From Spisula solida (Eukaryota > Mollusca > Bivalvia > Venerida > Mactridae), in assembly GCA_947247005.1 (NCBI GenBank), contig OX365948.1, positions 7,750,001 to 7,814,000 of the forward strand: a stretch of 64,000 nt of DNA, read 5' to 3'. The position numbers and the translations under genes were made by a program. Under the pieces are notes generated by a model that saw only the letters and a program-made list of their open reading frames with translations, was not told where the DNA came from and made no database searches. Below, in pieces: positions 45,302 to 58,200 of this stretch (the stretch's first letter is position 1; each line of letters opens with the position of its first letter).

Positions 45302-45670
45302 ACAAGAGCTGTCCATGAACAGTGTATTCTCAGTGCTATGCTAGGATAGTATAATCATTGTACAGTCAATACAAAATGTTTCATCGCTGCAGCATTACCC
45401 TCTCCTGTGTAGAGGTTGGGGCTTCTAAGTCAAAAAGGGCAGATAGTTTAAACAAAATGCTTGACAGAGTTACCTACTTCTGTCTAGGTCTTGGGGTCAT
45501 GATGGTGAACAATTATTCATAGTATCAAAGTAATATGTCATTGCACTTTGAAGATCTTAGAGGTTAAAAAACGTGTACCCAAAACTTGAACATTAGCATT
45601 ACACCGATGCCAACGCCAACACTCGGGTGACTGCAACAGCTCCCCTTATTCTTGGAATAGTGGAGCTAAA
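45302..45670 (+). mobile_element. Dispersed element, ACAAGAGCTGTC type
   Basis: The left end is ACAAGAGCTGTCCATGAACAG (stem CTGT/ACAG). The right end has agctccccttattcttgg and aatagtggagctaaaa (stem AGCTCC/GGAGCT). The middle is unlike the other families (ggtcttggggtcatgatggt). No coding capacity seen. Confidence 0.65.
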
Positions 45671-48600
45671 AAGGTGTGCAATAATGCAGGCGTCACTTCA
45701 CCCTTGATGCTTTTCTTTCCTGTATAAAAAATGTCAACTTATACATGCAGAAGTATTATTTACATATGCCGAATGATCATACATACAAGTTCCACAATTC
45801 TATACTCATACAATATTCTCCTCAGAGAAAAGCAGGGGAAAACTTCCTCTCATTGTTATTCAAAACAGAAAATTCAATGCACAATTTCGTCCATAAAATT
45901 AACAATTTAGGACAAGACATTTGTCAATCCAATACCGAGTTATGTCATAATTTGCATTGCTCCAAGACAACCCCTACTGTCTCCAGCTAGATTAAACCAA
46001 TGGGTCAACTTGGTATCATGGTATCATACAAGTGGAACTACTCGCTTATTGATTATATTTCTCTGGTTGATTACAGTGATCGGAGAGTACACATCATAAC
46101 CCCCATATATGGCAAAACACTCATTGAATATTCTCATCTCCTACATCCACAGATCATCTGCTTTTTTTCTCAATCTCTCGAAAGTTATTGCATTTTTTTG
46201 CTTGAACATGGAATAAATTTCATGTCTTATTTTCATATAAATTCAGAGTGTCACTAAATGTGTCGGCCATTTTTTGCCACTTGTGAAAATCGGAGACATT
46301 TGAACGTATCATATTTTAGGATTGATATAATGCAACAGAATGTACATTGATTTGGTTGTGATACATGGAACATGGATGTAAGGTTATCAATAAATAGGAA
46401 TTAGGATGAAACCATTGATTAGGAACAAGGAATGTAACACAGCTTTCAAGTACAGGAAGAATCTACTAAGGATGTCGACACACTTTGGAACACGATCCCA
46501 GACAGGGTGACTGGAAGGTATATTAATATAGAATCTTTCTTTATTTTAACCATACTATTATTGCAAGTTTTGCATATATATTTTATTTAATGCACAAAAC
46601 TGAAAAAATTGTAAATAATGGATACATCAATTTATCTACCTAGAAATCATCCTATAAAGAAATTGAAACTGAAAGTACACTTAAGACATGCCAACCAATT
46701 ATTACTACAAATCATGAATGTACATACATACTACTGTTTTAACTTTTCATACATCATTAACATAACATTCACACATGGAGATTTTAAATTTATTTCTATT
46801 TATTTTAATACTTGATAACAAAATTATTTAGCTTGATTTTCATAATAAGTCCCATGATAGTGGTTCAGTATTTATATTATACATGTATACTACATATAGA
46901 GACTAAATTCATCTAGAAGCAGGGCCAACATAATCATTATTATTAATTACATGTGATATAAATATAATTTACTTGTTATTTTTTTTTTTAAAACATGTTT
47001 ATACCTATAATTTTTTAATGCTTTTTAGTGAACATACTTACTGTCAAGATAAAAATCAAAAATCAATAATATGAGAGATAAGCCAAGCCCTGTTAATACA
47101 ATTATGCTTATTATACCATACTGCACAAATTTTGATTTGTTTAAAAAATGTCAGGCCTATATAAATCATACAAAACTTGTGCTTATCCTAATCTATTTAA
47201 AATCCAGGAAATAGTAATGCAGAATAATTCATGGAAATTGTAAATACAAGTTTTGTAAATTAAGTAAATTGGTGAAAAAGATAATCTTAGACGGGTTCAA
47301 TCTTAATATAATTCATGTAGTTTAGGGCACTGAACAATTTTACAAACATATTAAATATAATAGATTGCTTATAAATCACCCAAATTTATCAACCACTTTC
47401 CTTAAGCAATCAATGTTATGAAATACTGATCTGCTATTTAATAACAGTCACTTTTATCCTTCGAAAGACAGCTTAGCCAACATTAATTAGACTATAATCA
47501 GAAATATCATATTTAGGTCATCCCTCTCAATTAAACAACTACCTGTTGTACGCAGCCACCTCTCAATTAAACAACTACCTGTTTAACGAAGTCACCTCTC
47601 AATTAAACAACTACCTGTTTTACGCAGTCACCTCTCAGTTTGAGAGGACAAGTGAGAGACCTAGACATACTCAAAAGAATAATAATGAACAATATCTAAT
47701 TTTCTATTCAATTAAAACGACCAGCACTTCCTAGCAGACATACAAGAAAACTAGGTTACATTACTGCTGGTTGCTTACAATAGAAGCACACAGTTTTCTA
47801 TAATGTAATAAATTACTTGCCAATAATCCATTTCAATCTTGTCTCATTATATCAAATTGTCTGTCTCTGTAAATACATTCCACAACCAGCAGAAATTAAG
47901 TAAATTGGGACACAGAAAGTTGAAGCTTGGTACTATAATATAGTATCATTACAAGAAGGAACAGGATATTCCCAATTGGGACATAGAAAGTTGAGGCACT
48001 CAATGTAACTCTACCATATCATTACTAGTAGAAGAACTGGGTTACTCCCAATTATCATACAAGTCAATCATGGCTATCATACAAGTCATGTACAGTCAAT
48101 CCTGGCTATCATTTGAGAGAAATTGTAAGCAAGGCTAGCAAGATTGTTAGTCAATTCACATTTTTTTCTTCTTCTATTTAAACAATTTGGCTTATGGGAC
48201 ACTTTTTAAATACTTTCTCAACACAATGACTTTCCTACACCTATCCTTTATAGTATGATGGGCACCAGGCATACAGTTAAAACTGCTGGAGCAAGCATAC
48301 TGCAAATGCACGAAGTACCTCAGTACAATACAAGTGTAATCAATAAATTATAGTTACAACATATGCTCATGTTTTTAGGGAATACTTAAGGGAGATACAT
48401 GCACACTATTTCACCTACTTAAGCAAATCTAATGAAATTGAAGACAGTAACCAGATGACCCTCTTTTATAATTAAGATGAACTGTTGGAGCCAATAAGAA
48501 ACAACAAGGGAATAGGGACAAGCTGACTAACTAACACTGGTATGTCTGAAGTAACTTCAATAGAATTACCAAGTACCATATGCCAATAATTATACACTGC

Positions 48601-50598
48601 TGAATGCTAACTTACGAACTACAGGATGGGGTAGCCTGAGTACACTTTAAAAGACTAAAGCTAATAAGGGCTTTAAAAACATGTAAATTCATGGCAGAAA
48701 TTAAGGATATTACTACTAAATAATATTTTAGAAATGGTAAGTGAAAGACATTTTTCCATTGACCCAGACCGCACAACTAACTTATTTACTTATCCTCTTC
48801 ATCCCCAATGGAACATAAGGCTACTAAAAGTAAGGCACAAAACATCATAGCTTCCAAATTTGGTTAAGATTACTTATTAAGAACTGTAACTGTTGAATTG
48901 TACATAATTAAATTTTGGATGACAGCTAGCCGCACATTTTATGGACAGCCAATGCACCATCCTGCAATGGCTCACCTGCATTGTATGCTTAGATGAGCTT
49001 AATAGCTTATACATATATATTCAGTTTTAGTTTAGATTATTGACATAAGAACATGTTCTGAATATATGAGGCCATCAAATTACTCAGTATCCAACATTTG
49101 ACAAATGCAACAACTGGTTATTATGAGCATTAAATTCTCCGACTATCACAAACTCTCTTTGCTATACATCCTGCAATATAATTACCATCATCTTTTCATA
49201 CACAATACAAAATGTAATAGATATACTTGTCAGAATGGCATCTACAAGCTAAAGTATCTACAGGCTCTATGTAATGTAGGTTGACATTTTGTAATAAACG
49301 ACAAAAAGCTAAGAAAATTTGAAGAGAAGGCAAAATGTATTTTCTTCCCTCTAATGGACCAGACAATTTATCACCCAAGTTTAACATCTCTTGTAAGCCG
49401 CCTTAACATGTAAATGTCATTCATTTGGCATTTTTCGCCTATTTTCTTGTTTTAAGCGAACATTGCTAGAGTTGGGGGAGGATAGAGGAGATTGAGCTGC
49501 AGGGATGTTAGGTTCTTGATTCACATATTGATTACAGCTACATCTAACACAAGGGACTCTAACCATTCATAATGATTAGTATCTCCATAAAGCTGAACAG
49601 CAATTTGTCAAGAGTTTGACAAACTGCCTGCCACATAGTGATTACACATCAAACAGTGAAGTCTCCACAAGATTACCATCTCTTTGTAAAGGACCGGTCT
49701 AAAACATCATTCCACATGAGTAATAATGTATCGACATGTAAACATGTAAATCTTGTACATGATCAGTCAATATTTTAGCAGCGTATAAATGGTCATCTGT
49801 GATTATAACACACTAGATCTTAGTTATACGGCCAAATCTCTTTTTTCAGAACTGCATGAACTTCACTTACATTTCATTGAAACAAACATACAGCTTTTTA
49901 TTGTGGGATCTACAAAGCCGCCAGTGATCTTCATGCTCATCTAATTTCAGCAGTAAGCCAATTATATCATAAATCATTTAAAAGGTGACATTAAATCATT
50001 CTTTATGAGTATCCCACCTTATGTCATGCTATATCTCAGATAGAGTAGAATAATTAGTGCGTAAATTATGGTTATCTGTATACATATGTGGAATGGAATT
50101 TCCATGGAATGCTATATTACACTTCTTACCAAAACTTGTTTTTTTCCTCAGCACCCATGAGGATACATCCCTCTTTTGAAGTCACAGCAAACCCTCAATT
50201 CCAGCTTAACTGAATCAATTCATATTGTGTAGGGACGCTGACAAATCAATTTTCTTTTAAAAGAGAAAGTGAAGTGATGGAAAAAGAACCATTAGGCACC
50301 AATACAGACAATTTACTATTCCTAGAACTTCAATGTCTGTTGGGAGATAGTGTCAATTCCTATTGTCACTCAAAATAGAGTGGTGCAAAATGAATGTTAT
50401 AGGAACATATAGCTGGCTACAAATGACTTGATTACAGATATAAGTCTTACAGTTGTAACAGTAACACCTTTCTCCTACCTACACTTACAGTTCCGAGGAA
50501 CATTGTAGAATGCAACAGACTATAAATAGGAAAGGTTACGCTAAGTATTTGCCAATTAGCACGAAGGAGAAAGGTGTTCTCTAAACAACACCAACGTC
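45671..50598. other. No gene seen; one triple repeat
   Basis: 47525-47640 holds three ~36-bp copies with cacctctcaattaaacaact and acctgtt. Otherwise A+T-rich with no supported coding region; the 60-85 codon frames here have no recognisable motif. Confidence 0.4.
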
Positions 50599-51195
50599 GA
50601 TAAACCCGAGCATTTGTAAAAGCAATAAAGCGCCTGGTGTCCCAAAGGTGAAGAACCCAAGCACTTGTTAAAGCAATAAAGCGCCTGGTGTCCCAAAGGT
50701 GAAGAACCCAAGCACTTGTTAAAGCAATAAAGTGCCTGGTGTCCCAAAGGTGATAAACCCAAGCACTTGTTAAAGCAATAAAGTGCCTGGTGTCCCAAAG
50801 GTGATAAACCCAAGCACTTGTTAAAGCAATAAAGCGCCTGGTGTCCCAAAGGTGATAAACCCAAGCACTTGTTAAAGCAATAAAGTGCCTGGTGTCCCAA
50901 AGGTGATAAACCCAAGCACTTGTTAAAGCAATAAAGTGCCTGGTGTCCCAAAGGTGATAAACCCAAGCACTTGTTAAAGCAATAAAGTGCCTGGTGTCCC
51001 AAAGGTGATAAACCAAAGCACTTGTTAAAGCAATAAAGTGCCTGGTGTCCCAAAGGTAATAAACCCAAGCACTTGTTAAAGCAATAAAGTGCCTGGTGTC
51101 CCAAAGGTGATAAACCCAAGCACTTGTTAAAGCAATAAAGTGCCTGGTGTCCCAAAGGTGATAAACCCAAGCACTTGTTAAAGCAATAAAGTGAC
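50599..51195. repeat. Minisatellite, 51-bp unit x ~12
   Basis: The unit has gtgcctggtgtcccaaaggt, gataaacccaagcacttgtt and aaagcaataaa. At 51 bp it is 17 codons, giving minus-strand open frames of 268 and 204 codons in two different registers. The recurrent c/t change (gcgcct/gtgcct) alters Arg/His in the longer frame, so there is no sign of protein constraint. Confidence 0.96.
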
Positions 51196-54100
51196 TGTTG
51201 TTGTGTAACACAACAACAAAGGGCATTTCAAAGCATGTCATAGCAAAAGGCATTTGTCACAGAAAGAAGATGCAAAGTGACCCCTTTACATAAGGATATC
51301 AAAAGTAGCAAGAAAGGTATCAGATGTCCTCTATATAACAATGAAGAATATCTAAGCGTCTTTCATAGCTTAAATGTGCAAAATGCCCTTTACACAGCAA
51401 CAAAGGTTACCGCAGGCATCAGTCATAGCAAGAAATGTGTAAAGATGTCCTTTACATAACAGCATGCAAAGGTAACATATCCAAGCATGTCATATAAAAA
51501 AAAGCAAGATGTCCTTTACACTGCAGCAAAATTCGTCACCTTGGTAGAACATTAAGGTTGTATCTTTCTACGTAGTGCACCAATGAGATGAAATATTATT
51601 CGAACCAATATTTTAGCATGAACATGCTAGATATCCATGAAACAACAGCTAACATCATTCTAAGATCTTTTTAAGGTCAATGTTCAAGATGTCCTTTACT
51701 CTAAAGTTTACTGAACTTTCATTGTCTATAATCTGATTATTCTACAAATAGGAAGCTAAAGAAAGTTTGATAATCATCTACAGTCTGAAAGTATTGTAAA
51801 AGGCACAGAAATTCTATTATGTTTATTTATTTGTTTCATGAAGATTATGTCATTCTTCAGCCATAAGAAAACCAACCAACCAATCAAGTTTTTAGTTGTT
51901 TGTTAGAATACCTATAATTATATACACACGTTTCAATAATCGGTACTAGTTTAGTTGATGAAACCATTTTTTCTTCCTACGCGGCGCCACCTTTGCAATA
52001 GTAAACCTTTCAGCCAGTAATATAATTGCATAACTACCGACTATTTCTAAATCTAAAGGACAGTCAGATATCAAAAAAAAAATTAAACCTATTTCCAGTA
52101 TGTTTTGTACTTCAAAACAATTACCACTTCTGCTTACAACCTTGCGTAATTTTATTTACCGAAGCAAGCAGAAACATAGATAATTGAGACCATGCTTCTG
52201 AATAAATGTCTCTGTTGCATAAGGATACCACCCGGTCAATAAATAGAATGATTTCACCGTTAATATTTATAAACCATGCATATCATTTACTGGATCACAT
52301 GTTCTGCTGAAGGCAAACATTGACTGATAAGCCATTATACCTGTGTATGTTGTATGTGAAGGTAACTATTATTTGTTTTTAAAATGGCATATTTAGAAGA
52401 TTTCTAGTCTAAACTTCTAGATCAATTTATATCAGCATGCCAGAAAGCAATATCTTCCAGTACTAATAAATCTACAATTAAATCTTAAGAAAAATTAAGA
52501 TTGTGAAAAATACAGCTAAACCATCTTTGCATTCATTTAAACAACTTTAATGCTTTCAGCGCTTTGATTTTGTTCTGGAACTTCATACCAACAAGTACTT
52601 ACTTCTGCCTGACTGACCAAGAAACAAACACACCTGCAGGCAAACAAATCACTGTCTGACAGTCAAGTATATTGGACAGACAAACAAATACACTGACCAA
52701 CAAGCAAATACACTGACTAAAAACAAACAAACACACACCATTAAACACACTGACCGACAATGTCTCTCCTTTGAGGAATAAAAAAACAGTTCACCAAGGA
52801 AGCAATTTGTAGTTGATAGTCAAATTGTACAGAATCAATAATAATGAGACATGAACGTGACATTAACGCATCAGCATTCAAATATATACCCTTCTCGAGA
52901 GCATAATTGAATGGGCTTCCTTAATAATTCAATGAACACACAGCACAGACATCAGATGACATGACTTCATTTCTGTATAAAAAAGGATAGTACTATAACT
53001 TCATCAGATAGGATGGGATGGCATATAACTGGTGACAGTTTATTCTAATAAGGTACTCCATGTACAAACATGTCTATATATAACATAAAAGCATCCGTTC
53101 TCTGGAAGGCAAAGCAAAGGGAATGAGAAAAATGGACATCCGTCAAAAAACAACAGGATTTCAAGCAACTGCTCCAACAATGTCCATAACTTGATTCCAG
53201 CAAAAACCAAACTCAAGGTACCCTACACATAAACTCTGCTTCACACATAGTTCTATTGTTAAAATTCAGCATATGAAATAACAAATAACAATAACTCAGT
53301 CAATAATTGGAATTTTTCATGAAATGACTTGATGAATAGTAGGACCCTTGAATGAAGTTTCTTAATTACAGCTGACACACAAGGTTAACTGCCCCAAATA
53401 ATAAATAAGACAGCAAGAGACCAATGTTGAGACGAATACAATTAGGTTAAGCATTAAAATGTGCAATGTTATAAAATGAAGTTACATGGTTACGTTGAAG
53501 GTCACAACATGTTCAGAATTAATGACAATATCAACCAAATGGTACCAGCATTCTATATGCATCAGTACCATAATCCTCATTTAATGTTACATATGTTACA
53601 CTGTATCCAGGCTACATACGGTTCCCTCCTTCACTTAATGACTGCGATCAATTTCTGATCATCGTGTCATCTGTTGTAACAAATATGCATTTATGTTTTT
53701 GATTCCCTCATATTTCTTTGACAAAAACTCTAGGGAAGCCAATTAGGTGTACAAACAATTGTAAGCCAAGGTTTTTGCTAAGCCTTGGTATTTACTTATG
53801 AAGTACAGTGTAATCTGAGAAAATCGAACACATTACGCACCGCCTAATTTGTTCACATTTCACAGAAGTTTGGTATTGTCAAACTACTGTTATGTTATTT
53901 TTAAAGTGTCGTAGTTGGGCTATTAAATGGTCAGTGTTGTTTGACAGCAGGTACTAATCTGAGCATTATATGCATTGGATGACTAATCAGGGGAGTTGAA
54001 AAACAAATATAAATACAATCATTTTAATGTCAATGACAATATTCGAAGTATCACATAATGCAGTGTCATCATAAAATTAACACATCGTGAAAATTGTTAA

Positions 54101-55734
54101 AATTTATGAGAACATAGTAAAATATGACAGCTGCCTAAAGAATAAACAAATCATAGCATGAATTAAGATAAATAACCAGTTAATATACGAAAAGCACTTA
54201 CGAACATCTTAAAGTTACGTTCAAATTTAAATGATTTATAATTCTTTATTCTAACACGATCTGCAGATTAATCCATACATGCATAGAGAAAACCAGGGCA
54301 AGTATTATTATCGCAATAAAACATGCTTGTCAAATTGGCTGTTACTATTTACGCCCCGTATCACGTGACATATTTATAAATGAATGAATGTTAACTTTAT
54401 AGTAAAAACTTCAATGAGTCGCCAACAAGGCAAGTTGCATGAGTATCCAATGTTAGAGCAATGACGCATCTATATTTGAAACTCCAATATACTCTCGAAA
54501 CAAAGTTTCATAAAAACTTCTGATAATCAATTTATTTATATTTTTCATTTCATGTAACAGATACCCTATAATCGTGTTATTAAAATTGTTTCAATGTTTA
54601 AAATGTGTTATTTCCTTCACAAAATTAAGAAGGTTGTTTTCATTAATGAGGGAGGTAATTGTACCAGCTAATAAGCCACTCAATTTCAGCATGGAATTAT
54701 GTTCAATGTCAAATGGGTGAAAACGGAATGCGCACAGTTTAATAGTAATTTGTCGCTACGCACTCGTGATTTAATTTTTCCGCATCCAAACTCCTGCATG
54801 TGTTCTATTCACCGACAAAATACGTGAACAGATTTTTATTTATAATACAACAGAAAATTGGTGACAGATATCATTTGTAGGCATTCATTAACTGAATCAT
54901 GATAAGTATTGCAGCTCCATTTACCATGCTTTATACTTGTAAACAAATTATAAAGACTTTTATTTTATTGTAAGTTTACGATTTCCGTGAATGCTTTGAT
55001 AAAACATTACCTTGGTAATCAATGGAATATGAGAGGTATAAACTGTGATACAGATATTGTTACAGGCTCTAACAAATTACGCAAAATGTAATGTAGGTAA
55101 GCCAATTAGGTATAGACACAATAGTAAGTCAAGGTGCTCATTCAGATGTTGTTACTTTAATCAATGCAGTACTGTAAAATCACATATGTTCGTGGGTATT
55201 AAATTTTGTGGATTTTAAAACATGCAATTGGTGGGGTCGTAAATTCTTGTATTACAGAACAAGAAAGACTTAACCCATGTCTGAATTTGAGAGGTCGATA
55301 AGAATTAGAATTTGTGGTCGAGTTGTGAACAACGAAATCAACAAAAATTCAGCTCCCACAAAAAATAATGATTTTACAGTATCAGAGGTATAAACTAGAA
55401 TACAGACATTGTATGCTCCTACAAATTAAGTCACATGTAACATAATACTACATGATGTAAGTTAATGATAAATGAGTAATACATGTACTGGGATAATCTC
55501 AATGTCTGAAAGAGATAACTCAAAGTCTGAAATTTAATGTCAACCCCAAAACAAGAAAATATCACAACAATATGGGTACTGGTATGAAATGTGCCTACCA
55601 GCTAGCTATCGGTGAATGACAGGTTTTTGTTGTTCATTCATCCAAAAGATTGCTGGTGGGCACTTTGCATATAAAGGGTGATTTAAATCCCTTGAAGACT
55701 AATACTACAACAAGTTCACCAAATGATAGATAAT
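51196..55734. other. No gene seen
   Basis: A+T-rich. Weak short-period sequence (caaacaaa, aatacactgacc) is at 52620-52760. No exon could be supported. Confidence 0.35.
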
Positions 55735-56092
55735 AGAGAGGTTGCGATTCGAACGTGTACGACTACCTGTACGTGTGGCTACCCGTACATGCATACGTAC
55801 GCATTGCAATTAAAATTGGCTTGCGAAACACAACGTGTACGTGTAACATCACATGGCAGTTGTAACATGATTTCTTCGTGAATCGATAATGAGTGTTTAT
55901 ATTAACTCACTGAGACTTCCGGCGATTAAAACTTGGGTTTCCCGTGCATATGCATACCTGTGTGACGTAGTACACATTATATTTTCGTCTGTCACACGTC
56001 GGTTACTTGTAGAAACTACACATACCTGGATGACGAAATACCCCAAAATAGTATTCACGTACATGTTACACGTTGCCTTTCGCAACCTCTCT
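55735..56092. mobile_element. Short TIR element (MITE), 358 bp
   Basis: The inverted ends are AGAGAGGTTGCGA (55735-55747) and TCGCAACCTCTCT (56080-56092), both flanked by AAT (55732-55734, 56093-56095), a 3-bp target duplication. Subterminal gtacgtg-type motifs recur on both sides. The 70-75 codon frames inside are open on both strands and not convincing. Confidence 0.75.
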
Positions 56093-58011
56093 AATAGCAC
56101 TGGTAGCACTTATTGAGGTTATACTAAGTATGGCTACCAAACTAGATAATATATTGTGTCATTTAATTATTGTAACTTTATTTTCGATTTTAGCTAGATT
56201 TTATTTTGGGTTTAGGGTGCACAGGGAAATAATTTCATAAAAAATTGTAGACTGATGTCAGAGTTGTCTCCTTTTATTAAACAGAGGGTCTGGGTAGACC
56301 GATTGAGGTTATATTAGACTGGCAGAGGATGCTGATGAGGTTCTCGTTTACTGAGGTTACTAGGATAGTTTCTATCAGATTATGACTGTAAGGTACAGAT
56401 AATTAGGAGTTCCCAACATGGATGTAAAACATGATTACACATTTTATGGATACAACTGGTGCAACAGTTATTGGGAAACATCAAGCTGAATAACATGATT
56501 CATACAATGTTTCCATTATACAGAGGAGAAAATGAGAAACACTATGACGTTGAGAAATTGGGAACAAGGAACCTTAACATAGAATTTATCCACAAGTTAA
56601 AAGTGTCAATTGTGTTTAATGATTAGACAGATACATTTACAGAAAAATCGATTTTTATATGAGGATTTTAAAACAATGATGTTTTCAACCATTTTAGATG
56701 AGTGCAGTAGATGTACATTGTGTATATGTCTAGAGGCCATTGATATGAACCTATGACTTGAGTTACCAAGCAATAACAAGGAATTGCAGCTCAATTTCTG
56801 TGGTAAATCAAAAAGACATATTAACTTTATATTGTCTAAGACAGCTTCTTCTACACTGAATTGATATTTTTTCTACTTGACATGATTTTTATCTTTATTG
56901 TTCTGGTACAAAATAAGCCAATCAATCACACAATGGTGAAAGATATGAAAACATAATGTTGACATTGTTCTAAGTCAATGGTTATTAACTAGGTGATTAT
57001 GATTGGCTGTTATCAGTAAGTGAAAAATATGACTGTTATGCCAGAAGTAAAAACAAATGATATTGTCAGTTGGGCAAATCACAAAAACTAATTAGTAAAA
57101 TATATTGGCACATGGTAATTTTACATTAACAGCAATTATTGTGTCAATGAGAACTTGGCTAAAATATAACTAGGACTCTAACATTGATGACATATTTGGA
57201 CCATGACTCTAACATTGGTGACTCAAGGACCATAACTCTAACATTGGTGACACTCAAGGACCATAACTCTAACATTGGTGATATAAGGACCATGACTCTG
57301 TAACATTGTTCAGACTGTTTTCCTTTCACTTTCTTAGTTCAGTCGTAGATCAATTATTTTAACAAATTTGTCATGGCTTTACCGGTAATAGTGTAAGTAA
57401 ATGACATGCACCAAAGGAATACTGGTAAGTGACCTTTACTCTCTCAGCCTATCAAGTAGCAGTAGACAAGAAAATATACTATCCTCTGCATACAAATCAG
57501 TTTATAGACAGGAAATATAATCAGGACTGTGAGTGTCTTCCAATAAAGTGTGATAGTTTAAACAAGTTTGGTGGAGAAAACAGCTAGATGACTTTAAAAG
57601 TCAGTGTGAAAGTAAATTTGGGAGATTTTCAATGTTCATAAAACAACAACAGAACTACTGAAAATCCTTCATCCTCCCAAGTCATGTTGTTATGAGTTCA
57701 ACCCTTCATCCTCCCAAGCCATGTTGTTATCAGTTCAACTATTTTGGTAAAGGTTTAGAAGTTGTTATAAGTTAATACAAGCAATACACACTGAGGAAAA
57801 CAGGGCAACCTCTTGTGACCATTTTGGGGACAAATGTTCAGTAGAACATATTTAAAAATGATGATAGCGAATTTATAAATATAACATGTTTGAAGGTATT
57901 TTAACATTGGCATCACTGTCAAGTGTATGGAGTCCAATGGAACAGCCTGAAAAACAAGTCACTATAAATTAATACAGAAGTTCCCTACCAGTTTGAAGTC
58001 GGCTTTAAATT
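56093..58011. other. No gene seen; short tandem repeat
   Basis: About four ~30-bp units with accataactctaacattggt lie at 57175-57300. A direct doublet of ccttcatcctcccaag is at 57666-57720. Nothing else supported. Confidence 0.4.
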
Positions 58012-58200
58012 ATTTTCAATGTTTCTGTTGCCATAGCAACCACAATTGTTATCAGAGTCAAAATGTGCATAATCCCCTTATTTCCCCCTATCCACATACC
58101 AAGTTTCCTAGCCCAGAAACTATTTGAGTTAATATTGTCAGGATCCAAATGATTGACCGATGGACAGTAGGGGACTATAATAATTGGATGATCATCAACC
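58012..58200. repeat. Dispersed repeat with AAGTTTCAT-like box (copy 2)
   Basis: It matches 3836-4065: tgtttctgttgccatagcaa, then ccctatccacataccaagtt. Its end carries gatggacagtaggggac instead of the CAGA run. Confidence 0.75.

Noticed and set aside
44990..45349. 119-codon plus-strand frame
   Set aside because: No domain, no splice context, and it runs into the left end of a dispersed element at 45302.
50447..51253. 268-codon minus-strand frame with a 17-residue repeat (RHFIALTSAWVYHLWDT)
   Set aside because: It is a product of the 51-bp array. A second register is open for 204 codons, and recurrent differences between units change amino acids without pattern.
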